DNA of 64,000 nucleotides from Aquatica leii (Eukaryota; Arthropoda; Insecta; Coleoptera; Lampyridae): positions 34,961,869-35,025,868 of the forward strand of contig CM069438.1 of assembly GCA_035610365.1 (NCBI GenBank). Reading direction: 5' to 3'. The position numbers were made by a program, and so were the translations under genes. Under the pieces are notes generated by a model that had not been told where the DNA came from, ran no database searches, and saw nothing but the letters and a program-made list of their open reading frames with translations. Every line of letters begins with the position of its first letter. Positions within the stretch are counted from its first letter, which is position 1. Positions 15,001-28,149 of the stretch are shown here, piece by piece.

Positions 15001-15589
15001 GTCTTGCGAAAATGATTGTGCCAGATTTATTAATTTTTTAAGTTTTGTTTTGTTTTTTAAATCACTGATTCATTTGGGAATTTTTTGTTTTTTTATTCTG
15101 TAATTGTAATAATTAAAATTAGTGACTCGTAGTAATTGCGTCGGATTCAAAAAATGTCGGTTTTTTGAAAATACATACTTTTTTTTATATTTTTTTGAAA
15201 TCACTGTTTTGTTTGAAGATTTGTTTTTTTTTAATTCTGTAATTGTAATTAATAAAGTTAGTAACATGGTGTATTTGCGTCAAATTCAAACATGCTGTTT
15301 TTGAAATCACAGTTTTGGTTTTTATTTTTTGATGGTCACTTTGCATTATTTTATTTTCTTCTTTTTTGACATTTGACAGCAATTGTCTTACATTTAAAAA
15401 TATCGTTTCTTGGGTTTGCAAAAATGATTGTGCCAGATTTATTAATTTCTTTGTTTGTTTTTTAGATCACTGTGTTTCGTTTAAGGTTTTTTTTATTCTG
15501 TAATTGTAATTAATAAAATTAGTGACATGGTAGTAATTGCGACAGATTCAAACATGTGGTTTTTTGAAATCACAGATTTTGTTTTTATT

Positions 15590-17110
15590 TTTCTTGGGTC
15601 TTTATGGTTTAATTTAGGTTTTGTTTGTTTTTGGTTCTTCTTTGTGATTAATGAAATTAGAAGTACATATCTGAAAACAATCTGGTTTAATTTAGGTTTT
15701 GTTTGTTTTTGATTCTACTTTGCGATTAATGATATTAGAAGTACATATCCGTAAACAATTGCTTTAGTTTTAAAAGCGGCTTTTTTGGTTTGTTTTTATT
15801 TTTTATGCCACTTTCGTTTGTTTTAAGTTTGCTTTCTGTGTTCGTTGTGAATTATAAATTTGCAAGAACTTGTATACAATTGCGTTAAATATTTAAAATT
15901 AGTATCTTGGATGCGTTTGTTTTTTTTATTTTTCCTAAGTAGCTTTGATTGTTTTAGGTTTTTTCTTAGAAATTTTTTTTTGTCTAAGCAAACAGGTCAT
16001 TTTGTAGATGTGTTTAGTCATTTTGATTTATTTTAAGTTTTGTGTAACACAACCATCTTGGTTATTCATTGCGATTACTAAAATCACAGTGAGTTGGAAA
16101 CAATTGCTTTAAAACAAAAAACCTTGTGATTTAGATACGATTATTTTGTTATTGTTACTCAGGTCACTTTGGTTCATTGTTTTTTTGTTCTTTACCTGTC
16201 AAATTTGTTTTTGGATTTTTTTTGTTTTTGTATTTGTTTTGGTTGTTGTTCTTTATTATATATAATTTGTTTTCTTGGGTTACTATGCTTCTTTATTAAA
16301 TTTTCTTTGGTGTTTTTCTTTTATTTTTGTTTTAATTTTGTTTTTAGTGTATATCTAATGCAAACTATTCTTTTTTAACGTAGTTATTTTTGGTGCTATG
16401 TGTAATTAACAATATTTTTGTATAATTGTTATGGTTGCTTGTGATTATTAAAATCGTTTATTTGAAAACAATTACGTCAGATCAAAAAATTTTGTTTGTT
16501 CTCTCTCAGGTAATTTTAGTTTATTATGTTCTTTATTGAAGTTGTTTTGTATTGTCTTTTTTTTTGGTATTGGTTTTGATTTTGAGTTTAAGTATCTTTC
16601 TTATGGTTTCTTGTGATCATTAATCTACGTTTCTTGAAACAATTGCTTCAGCTCAAAAATTATTGTTTTTCAAATGCGTTTGATTTGTTTTTAAATCTTT
16701 TAGGTCACTTTGGTTTATTATTCTTTTGCTCTTTGTTGAACTTGTTTTTGGATTTTTGTTGTCTTTGTACTGGTTCTGATTTATATTACTAGTACATTTT
16801 TTTTCTAAACGCAGGCTTTTTTGAATGTTCAATTCAAAATATTTTTGTGTTATTGTTTTGGTTATTTGTAATCATTAAAACATTTTTTTTGTATTGGTTT
16901 TGATTTGAATTTGAGTATGCTTGTATCTTTCTTATGGTTTCTTGTGGTTATTAAAATCACCAATAAAACAGTTGCTTCAGATCTAAAAATGTATCTAGGA
17001 TGCGTTTGTTTTGTTTTTTTTTCACAGGTCACTTTTCTTTATTTTAGCTTTGTGTTTAATTTAATTTGGATTTTTGTTTTTTTATTATGTCATTGTAATT
17101 AAAAAAATAG
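15590..17110 (+). repeat. divergent satellite block V2, copy 2
   Basis: Closely matches 10,320-12,010 at an offset of about 5.1-5.3 kb, including the GTGCTATGTGTAATTAACAA segment. It is shorter at its left end: a subunit of roughly 240 bp is fused out near 15,680, where ATCTGAAAACAA joins directly to TCTGGTTTAATTTAGG. Confidence 0.8.
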
Positions 17111-19560
17111 TGACCTCGTAGTAACTGCGTCAGATTCAAAAATGTCAATTTTTGAAATCACTTATTTTGTTTTTATTTTTGAAGGTTACTTTGGATTATT
17201 TTATATGTTTTGTTTGTTTTTAATTCTTCCTTCTGATTAATGAAATTACGAGTATCTGTAAACAATTTTGTCAGATTTGATAATATCGTTTTTTCACTTT
17301 GTTTTTATTTTTGTTCTTTAGACTACTACTTAGTTTGATTAGGCTTTCTTTTTTTCATTAATTAATTGATATCACGGACACTTGACAACAATTGTCTCAC
17401 ACTTGAAAATATTGTTTCTTGGATTTGGACTGTAAATGTAATTAATAAAATTAGTGACCTCGTCATAATTTCTTTAGATTCGAAAAAGTAGATTATTGAA
17501 ATTACTGATTTTGTTTTATTTTTCTTAGTTCATTTTGGTTAGTTTTGACTTCTTACTTTAGATTAATGAAATTACTTGCACCTATAAACAATTGCGCCAG
17601 ATTGAAAAATACGAATTTGTTTTTATTTCTGTTTTTTATGCCACTGTTTATGTATTTGTCTTTTTTTATTAATTTCTTAAGATTTCAGGCACTTGCCAGC
17701 AATTGTCTTATATTAAAAAATATCGTTTCGTGGACTTGCGAAAAGGATTGTGCCAGATTTGTAGTTTTTTTTTGTTTTTTTTTAAAGATTACTGATTTAT
17801 ATGCCAGTTTGTGCTTTTATTATTCTGTAAAAGCAATGAAATAGTGCCTAAATTCAAAATTGTCGATTTTTGAAATCCCTGATTTTGTTCTTATTTTTTG
17901 ACGGTCACTTTGGATTATTTTAGGTTTCGTTTGTTTTGAATTCTTCTGGTGAATAATGAAATTACGAGTAGTAACTGTAAAGAATTGCGTCAGATTTAAA
18001 AATACAATTTTTTTGGATTTGTTTAGGTATTCTTCTTTCTTTATTAATTCATTGAGATGACGGACCCTTGAAAACTATTGTCCCACATTTAAGAATATCG
18101 TTTTTGAATTTGTGAAAATGATTGTGCAAGATTTATAATTTTTGTTGTTTTGTTTCTTTTAGTCAGCTGTGATTCATTTGAGAATTTGTTTTTTTTAATT
18201 CAGTAATTGTAATTAATAAAATTAGTGAGCTCCTTGTAATTGCGTCAAATTAAAAATATGTCGATTTTGAAATCACTGATTTTATTTTTATTTTTCTTAG
18301 ATCTCTTTTGTTTCTGTTTGTTTTTTATTCTTCTTTGTGATTATTGAAATTGCAACCACATGTAAACAATTGCGGCAGATTAAAAAATATCGTTTCTTGA
18401 ATTTATGTTTATTTTTTAGATTACTTTGGTTTATTTCGAGTTATCTTCTTTTTTCATTAATTCATTGAGATCATGGGCAGTTAACAGTAATTGTTTCACA
18501 TTTAAAAATATCGTTTCTTGGATTTGTGAAAATGATTGTACCAGATTTATAATTTTTTTATTCCTGTGCCAAAAAATACTTTTTTTTCAAGATCACTGAT
18601 TTATTTAGGAGTTTATTTTATTATTCTGTAAAAGCAATAAAATCACTGATCTCGTAATAAGTGCGTCAGATTCAAAAATGTTATTTTTTAAATTACTGAT
18701 TCGGTTTTAATTTTTTTACGCCACTGGCTAATTTTATGTTCTGTTTGTTTTTAATTCTTTCTTGTTATTAATGAAATTTCGACTACTTAGAAACAATTGC
18801 CTCAGATTTAGAAATACCGTTTTTTCGAATTGTTTTTGTATCTGTTTTTAGGCCACTTTGTTTTTCTCTTTTTTAATTATTCATTGAGATCAAATTGAGT
18901 TGATACCCATTATCTCATTAAAAAATATGGTTTCTTGAACTTGCGAAAATGATAGTGACAGATTACTTAATTTATTTTAGTTTAGTTTTGTTTTTTAAAT
19001 CTGCTTTATTTGAGGTTTTCTTGTTTTTTTATTCTGTAACTGTAATTAATAAAATTAGTGAAATAGGTTCAAAAATGTCGATTTTTGAAATCACTGTTTT
19101 TGTTTTTATTTAAAATGATTGCGCCAGATTTATTAATTTTTTTTTTAGTTTTGTTTTTTAGATCACTGATTCATTTGGGGGATTTTGTTTTTTTATTCTG
19201 TAATTGTAATTAATAAAATTAGTGGCCTCGTAGTAATTGCGTCAGATTAATAATGTCGTTTTTTTTAAATCACTGATTTTGTTTTCATTTTTTAAGGTCA
19301 CTTTTTGTTTGTTTTTAATTTTCATGTGTAATTTATGAAAATACGAGTACCTGTAACAATTTCGTCCGATTTAAAAATACAGTTTATTGGATTTGTTTTT
19401 ATTTTTGTTTTTTAGACTACTTTGTTTAGGATATTCTTCTTTCTTTATTAATTCATTGAGATCCCAGGCACTTGATAACAATTCTCTAACATTTAAAAAT
19501 ATCGATTCTTGGACTTGGAAACGTGATTGTGTCAGATTTATTATTTTTTGTTTTTTAGAT

Positions 19561-21110
19561 CACTGATTTATTTTGGTATTTGCTTGTTTTTTATTCTGTA
19601 ATTGTAATAAATAAACTAAGTGAGCTCGTAGTAATGGCGTCAGATTCAAAAATGTCGATTTTTGGATTGAAAAAATTTTTTTGCCCACTTTGTTTAGAAA
19701 GTCATTGAGATCACGGGCACTCGACAACAATTGTCTGACATTTAAAAACATCGTTTCTTCGACTTGTGAAAATGATTGTCAGATTTATTTATTTTTTATT
19801 TGTGTTTTGTTTTTACATCATTGGTGATTCATTTGGGGATTTGTTCATTTTTATTCTGTAATTGTAATATATAAAATCAGTGAGCTTGTAGTAATGGCGT
19901 CAGATTCCAAAATGTTGTTTTTTAGATTTGGGGGTTGGTTTTTTTAATTCTGTAATTCTAATTAATAAAATTAGTGACCTTGTAGTAATAGCTTTAGATT
20001 CAAAATTTTCGATTTTTAAAATCACTGATTTTGTTTTTATTTTTTTTATGTCACCTCACTTTATTTTAGGTTCTGTTTGTTTTTATTTCTTCTTTGTAAT
20101 CAATGAAATCACGAGTACTTGTAAACAATTGCGTCCGATTTAAAAATACCGTTTTTTGTATTTGTTTTTAGACCACTCTGTTTAAGTTTTGTTCTTTCTT
20201 TTTTTATTAATTCATTGAGATCACGGACACTTGAGAACAATTGTTTCAAATTTACAAATATCGTTTCTTGGACTTGGAAACGTGATTGTGCCAGATTTAT
20301 TAATTTTTTTTAATTATTTTTTGTTTTTTAGATCACTGATTTATTTGGGTATTTGCTTGTTTTTTATTCTGTAATTGTAATAAATAAACTAAGTGAGCTC
20401 GTAGTAATGGCGTCAGATTCAAAAATGTCGATTTTTGGATTGAAAAAATTTTTTTGCCCACTTTGTTTAGAAAGTCATTGAGATCACGGGCACTCGACAA
20501 CAATTGTCTGACATTTAAAAACATCGTTTCTTCGACTTGTGAAAATGATTGTCAGATTTATTTATTTTTTTTATTTGTGTTTTGTTTTTTACATCATTGG
20601 TGATTCATTTGGGGATTTGTTCATTTTTTATTCTGTAATTGTAATATATAAAATCAGTGAGCTTGTAGTAATGGCGTCAGATTCCAAAATGTTGTTTTTT
20701 AGATTTGGGGGTTGGTTTTTTTAATTCTGTAATTCTAATTAATAAAATTAGTGACCTTGTAGTAATAGCTTTAGATTCAAAATTTTCGATTTTTAAAATC
20801 ACTGATTTTGTTTTTATTTTTTTTATGTCACCTCACTTTATTTTAGGTTCTGTTTGTTTTTATTTCTTCTTTGTAATCAATGAAATCACGAGTACTTGTA
20901 AACAATTGCGTCCGATTTAAAAATACCGTTTTTTGTATTTGTTTTTAGACCACTCTGTTTAAGTTTTGTTCTTTCTTTTTTTATTAATTCATTGAGATCA
21001 CGGACACTTGAGAACAATTGTTTCAAATTTACAAATATCGTTTCTTGGACTTGGAAACGTGATTGTGCCAGATTTATTAATTTTTTTTAATTATTTTTTG
21101 TTTTTTAGAT
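19561..21110 (+). repeat. 777-bp tandem duplication inside the satellite
   Basis: Two successive, almost identical units start at 19,561 and 20,334 with CACTGATTTATTT, and a third, partial start lies at about 21,112. They differ by a four-base T/A-tract indel and a few substitutions. The corresponding interval in the left duplicate, about 1,706-2,470, has this unit once. This is a recent amplification, most simply by unequal exchange. Confidence 0.85.
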
Positions 21111-22209
21111 CACTGATTTATTTGGGTATTTGCTTGTTTTTTATTCTGTAATTGTAATAAATAAACTTAGTGAGCTCGTAGTTATGGCTTCAGATTCAAA
21201 AATGTCGATTTTTGGATTAAAAAAAAATTTTTGCCCACTTTGTTTAGAAATTCATTGAGATTGAGATAATTGTGCCCGATTTATTAATTTTTGTAAATTT
21301 TGTTTTGTTTTTCAGATCACTGTCATTCATCTGAGGATTTTTCCTTTTATTATTCTGGATTTGTAAAAAACAAAATTAGTGAGCTCGTAGTAATGGCGTC
21401 AGATTTAAAAATGTCGATTTTTGTATTTTTTTTAATTTTTGGATTTTAGACCACTTTGTTTGGATTTTCTATTTTCTTTTTTTTTCATTAATTCATTGTG
21501 ATCGCGGTCACTTGAGCAATTATCTTGCATTTAAAAACATCATTTCTTGGAGTTGCGAAAATTATTGTGCCAGATTCATTATTTTTTTTTGTGTTTGTTT
21601 TGTTTTTTTTTTAGATGACTGATGATTCATTTGTGGGTTTGTTCTTTTTTTATTCTGTAATTGTAATTAATAACATTGGCGACGTCGTAGTAATCGCGTC
21701 AGGTTCAGAAAATGTAGTTTTTTGTAATAACAAATTTTGATTATATTTTTAGATACCGGTTTTTTGAATTTGTTTTTAATTTGTTTTCTAGACCGCTTTG
21801 TTTACGATTTTCTTCTTTCATCATTAATTTATTGATACTACTGACACCATACATTTAAAAACAAAGTTTCTTAATTTTTTTTTAAATTTGGTTGTTTATT
21901 CTTATTTTATTACGTAATTGTAATTAATAAAATTAGTGACGTCGTTGTAATGTCTGTTTTTTGAAATTACTGATTTTGTTTATATTTTTCTGAAATCACT
22001 GTGTTTTGTTTGGGGATTTTTTTTTCTAATTCTGTAATTGTAATAAATAAAATTAGTGATGTGGTGTAATTGTTACAGATTCAAACATGTCGTTTTTTGA
22101 AATGATAGATTTTGTTTTTATTTTTCGATGGTCATCGTTTCTTGGACTTCAAAAATTGTGTCAGATTTTTTTTTAAATTTTTGTTTTGTTTTTTAGATGT
22201 AATGCATTT

Positions 22210-23710
22210 GGGGATTTGTTCTTTTGTTTATTCCGTAGCTGTAATTAATAAAATCAGTGAGCTGGTATTAATTACGACTGATTTTGTTTTTATTTTTATT
22301 GGGTCTCTGATTTAATTTAGGTTTTGTTTGTTTTTGATTCTTCTTTGTGATTAATGACATACATACATATCTGTAAACAATTGCTTCAGTTTTAAAAGCG
22401 GCTTTTTTTGGTTCGCTTTTATTTTTTATGCCACTTTCGTTAATTTTAAGTTTGCTTTCTATGTGTTTATTGAGAATTATAAATTTGCAAGAACTTGTAT
22501 ACAATTGCGTTAAATATTTAAAATTAGTATCTTGGATACGTTTGTTTTTTTTTATTTTTCGTAAGTAGCTTTGATTGTTTTAGGTTTTTTCTTAGAAATA
22601 ATTTTTTTGTCTTAGTAACCAGGCCGCTTTGTAGATGTATTTAGTCATTTTGATTTATAATCTTGGTTATTCATTGTGATTATTAAAATAACAGTGACTT
22701 GGAAACAATTGCTTTAAAACAAAAAACCATGTGCTTTAAATACGATTGTTTTGTTATTGTTACTCAGGTCACTTTGGTTTATTGTTGTTTTGTTCTTTAC
22801 TTCTCTAATTTGTTTTTCGATATCTTTTTTTTTTTGTATTTGTTTTGATTTGAGTTAGTATTATGTCGTATAAACTAAGTTTGTTTGTTCAATTCAAAAT
22901 ATTTTTGTATCTTTCTGTTTCTGGTTCCTTGAGATTATTAAAATCTGTTACTTGCAAACAATTGCTTGAAAACAAATGTTCTTTATTATATATAATTTGT
23001 CTTATTTTTGTTTTCTTGGGTTACTATGGTTCTTTATTAAATTTTCTTTTATTTTTGTTTTAATTTTGTTGTTAGTACATATATCATGCAAAAATATTCT
23101 TTTTCAACGTAGTTATTGTTAGTACTATATCGTTTGTTGTTTTTATCTCTCTCAGGTAACTTTAGTTTATTAAGTTCTTTATTGAAGTTATCTTTTTCTT
23201 TTATTGCTTTTGCTTTGAGTTTAAGTATCTTTCTTATGGTTCCTTGTGATCATTAAAATCTACGTTTCTTGAAACAATTGCTTCAGATCAAAAACTATTG
23301 TTTTTCAAATGCGTTTGATTTGTTTTTATCTCTTTTAGGTCACTTTGGTTTATTATTCTTTTGCTCTTTGTTGAACTTGTTTTTGGATTTTTGTTGCCTT
23401 TTTGTTGCCTTTGTACTGGTTCAACAATTTTGTTTCTAAACGCAGACTTTTTTGAATGTTTAATTCAAAATATTTCATTAAAACAACATTTTTTTTTGTA
23501 TTGGTTTTGATCTGAATTTGAATATGTTTGTATCTTTCTTATGGTTTCTTATGGTTATTAAAATCACTTTAAAACAGTTGCTTCAGATCTAAAAATGCAT
23601 CTAGGATGCGTTTGTTTGGTTTTTTTTCAGAGGTCACTTTTCTTTATTTTAGCTTTGTGTTTTATTGATTTTGGATTTTTTTATTATGTAATTGTAATTA
23701 AAAAATTAGT
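22210..23710 (+). repeat. divergent satellite block V1, copy 2
   Basis: Second copy of the V1 subtype, offset about 18.67 kb from 3,600-5,030. It carries small differences such as a duplicated TTGTTGCC pentad region near 23,392-23,412. Its presence in the same order relative to neighbouring regular subunits supports an 18-kb segmental duplication of the array. Confidence 0.8.
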
Positions 23711-26700
23711 AACTGCGTCAGATTCAAAAATGTCAATTTTTGAAATCACTGATTTTGTTTTTATTTTTTGAAGGTTACTTTGGATGATTTTATAAGTTTT
23801 GTTTGTTTTTAATTCTTCCTTCTGATTAATGAAATTACGAGTATCTGTAAACAATTTTGTCAGATTTGATAATATTGTTTTTTGAATTTGTTTTTATTTT
23901 TGTTCTTTAGACTACTACTTAGTTTGATTAGGCTTTCTTTTTTTTTCATTAATTAATTAGTATCACGGACACTTGACAACAGTTGTCTCACACTTGAAAA
24001 TATTGTTTCTTGGACTTGGACTGTAAATGTAATTAATAAAATTACTGACCTCGTCATAATTTCTTTAGATTTGAAAAAGTCGATTATTGAAATTACTGAT
24101 TTTGTTTTATTTTTCTTTTCTTTTATTTTTTCTTCACTTTGTTTATGTATTTGTTTTTTTTTATTAATTTCTTAAGATTTCAGGCACTTGCGAAAAGGAT
24201 TGTGCCAGATTTTTAGTTTTTTTTTTGTTTTTTTAAGATCACTGATTGATTTGCTGGTTTGTTCTTTTATTATTCTGTAAAAGCAATGAAATCAGTGCCC
24301 AGATTCAAAATGGTCGATTTTTGAAATCCCTGATTTTGTTCTTATTTTTTGACGGTCACTTTGGATTATTTTAGGTTTCGTTTGTTTTGAATTCTTCTGA
24401 TGAATAATGAAATTACGAGTAGTAACTGTAAACAATTGCGTCAGATTTAAAAATACATTTTTTTTGGATTTGTTTAGGTTTTCTTCTTTCTTCATTAATT
24501 CATTGAGATCACAGACCCTTGACAACAATTGTCCCACATTTAACAATATCGTTTTTGAATTTGTGAAAATGATTGTGCCAGATTTAGAATTTTTGTGTGT
24601 TTATTTTGGTTTTTTTAGTCGACTGTGATTTATTTGGGAATTTGGTTTTTGTTAAATTTAGTAATTGTAATTAATAAAATTAGTGAGCTCCTTGTAATTG
24701 CGTCAAATTAAAAAATGTCGATTTTAAAATCACTGATTTTATTTTTATTTTTTTTAGATCACTTTTGTTTGTTTTGGTTTCTGTTTGCTTTTATTCTTCT
24801 TTGTTGTTAATGAAATTGCAACCACATATAAACAATGACGCCAGATTAAAAAATATCGTTTCTTGAATTTATGTTTATTTTTTTAGGTTACTTTAGTTTA
24901 TTTTGAGTTATCTTCTTTTTTCATTAATTCATTGAGATCATGGGCGCTTGACAATAATTGTCTCACATTTAAAAATATCGTTTCTGGATGTGTGAAAATG
25001 ATTTTACCAGTTTTATAATTTTTTTTATTCCTGTGGCAAAAAAAAATTTTTTTGATCACTGATTTATTTAGGAGTTTGTTTTATTATTCTGTAAAAGCAA
25101 TACAATCACTGACCTCGTAATAAGTGCGTCAGATTCAAAAATGTTATTTTTGAAAATACTGATTTGGTTTTTATTTTTTTTAATTGCGTCAGATTTAAAA
25201 ATATCGTTTTTTGGATTTGTTGTTATATCAGTTTTTACGTCACTTTGTTTAGGTTTTTCTCTTTTTTATTTATTGATTGAGATCACGGTGAGTTGATACC
25301 AATTGTTTCATTAAAAAATATGGTTTCTTGGACTTACGAAAATGATTGTGACAGATGACTTAATTTTTTTTTAAGTTTTTTAAACCGGCTTTATTTGTGG
25401 ATTTCTTGTTTTTTTTTATTCTGTAACGGTAATTAATAAAATTAGTGACATAGTCAAATTCAAAAATGTCGATTTTTAAATTCATTTGAGTATCTGTTCT
25501 TCTTTATACTGTAATTGTAATTAATAAAATTAGTGAGCTCGTAGTAATTGCGCCAGTTAAAAAAATGTCTATTTTTGTAATCACTGATTTTGTTTTTATT
25601 TTTCTTAGGTGACTGGTTTATTTTAGGTTTTGTTTGTTTTTTGTTCTTCCTTGTTAATAATGAAATCACGAGCACCTGTAAACAATTGCGTCAGATTTAA
25701 AAATACTGCTTTTTGGATTTGTTTTTATTGCAGTTTTTTGACCACTTTGTTTATTTAGGTTTTTTATTGATTTGACAAGATCACGGGCGTTTGACAACAT
25801 TTAAAAATATCGTTTCTTGGACTTGCGAAAATGATTGTGCCAGATTTATTGATTTTTTTATTTTTTTGTTTTTTAGAATCACTGTGATATATTCGTTATA
25901 ATTTTTTGTGTTTATTTTTTTATTAGATCACTGTGATTTATTTGGGGGTTTGTTCTTTTCTTATTCTGTAAACATAATTATTGAAATTAGTCACCTCGTT
26001 ATGATTGCGTCAGTTTGAAAAATGTTTAATTTTTAAAATCACAGATTTTATTTATATTTTGCTTAGGTCCTTGGTTTGGTTTGTTTTTAATTTTATTTTG
26101 TTATTATTGAAATCACGAGTACCTGTAAACAATTGCGTCAAAATTAAAAAATACTGTTTTTTAGGATTTGTTTTTATTTCTGTTTTTTATGCCACTTTGT
26201 TTATGTTTTTGTCTTTTTTTTAATTAATTTATTAAGTTCACAGGCACTTGACAGCAATTGTCTTACATTAAAAACTTCGTTTATTGGACTTGCAAAAATG
26301 ATTGTGCCAGATTTATTAATTCTTTTTTTAGTTTTTAATTGCGTCAGATTTAAAAATACCGTGTATTGCATTGATTTTAATTTTTATTTTTTAAACCACT
26401 TTGTTTAGGATTTTCTTTTTTCATCATTAATTCATTATCACAGGCACTTGACAACAATTCGCTCACATTTAAAAATATTCTTTCTTGGACTTGTGCCAGA
26501 TTTCTCTATTTTTGTTTTTTTTTAAGATCACTGATTTATTTGGGAGTGCTTTTATTATTCAGTAAAAGCAATGTAATTAGTGACCTCGTAATAAGTGCGT
26601 CAGATACAAAAATGTTGATTTTTGAAATCACTGATTTTGTTTTTATTTTTTTTACGCCACTTTGGCTTATTTTATGTTCTGTTTGTTTTCAATTCTTTTT

Positions 26701-28149
26701 TGTGATTAATGAAATCTCGTGTACCTGTAAACCATTGGGTCCGATTAAAAATTACCGTTTTTTGGATTTGTTTTTATTTGTTTTTTAGGCCACTTTGTTT
26801 AAATTTTTCTCTTTTTTTATTAATTTATTGAGATCACGGGCATTTGATAGCAATTGTCTCACTTTAAAAAATATAGTTTCTTGGTCTTGCGAAAATGATT
26901 GTGCCAGATTTGTTAATTTTTTTAGTTTTGTTTTGTTTTTTAAATCACTGATTCATTTGGGGATTTTTTGTTTTTTTATTCTGTAATTGTAATAATTAAA
27001 ATTAGTGACTTCGTAGTAATTGAGTCAGGTTCAAAAAATGTAGTTTTTCTGTAATAGATTTTGATTATATTTAAAAATACCGGTTTTTTTGGATTTGTTA
27101 TTATTTTTGTTTTGTAGACCACTTTGTTTAGGATTTTCTTCTTTTATCATTAATTCATTGAGACTACTAGCACTTGACAGCAGTTGTCTTACGTTTAAAA
27201 ACAAAGTTTCTTGTAGTTGCGAAAATGATTGTGCCAGATTTATTAATTTTTTTCTTTTAGTTTTTTTTTAGATTTGGGTCTTTATTCTTATTTGATTATG
27301 TAATTGTAATTAATAAAATTAGTGACTTCGTAGTAATTGTGTCGGATTAAAAAAATGTTGGTTTTTTGAAACTACTGATTTTGTTTATATTTTTGTGAAG
27401 TCACTTTGGTTTTTTTACAAGTTTCGTTTGTTTTTAATTCTTCTTAGTGATTAATGAAATCACGAGTAGTTGTAAACAATTCTTCAGATTTAAAAATACC
27501 GTTTTTATTGGATTTGTTTTTATTTCTGTTTTTTAGGTCACTTTGTTTATTTAAGTTTTTTGGTTTTTTATTTATTGATTTATTGAGATCACGTCCATTT
27601 TGTTTTTGTTTTTTTTAGATGATTCATTTGGGGGATTGATCTTGTTTTTATTTTGTAATTGTAATTAATACAATTAGTGACCTCGTAGTAATTGCGTCGG
27701 ATTCAAAAAATGTCGGTTTTTTGAAAATACATACTTTTTTTTATATTTTTTTGAAATCACTGTTTTGTTTGAAGATTTGTTTTTTTTTAATTCTGTAATT
27801 GTAATTAATAAAATTAGTAACATGGTGTATTTGCGTCAAATTCAAACGTGCCGTTTTTGAAATCACAGTTTTGGTTTTTATTTTTTGATGGTCACTTTGC
27901 ATTATTTTATTTTCTTCTTTTTTCATTAATTCGTTGAGATCACGGACATTTGACAGCAATTGTCTCACATTTAAAAATATCGTTTCTTGAGCTTGCAAAA
28001 ATGATTGTGCCAGATTTATTAATTTCTTTGTTTGTTTTTTAGATCACTGTGTTTCGTTTAGGGTTTTTTTTAAATTCTGTAATTGTAATTAATAAAATGA
28101 ATGACATGGTAGTAATGGCGACAGATTCAAACATGTGGTTTTTTGAAAT

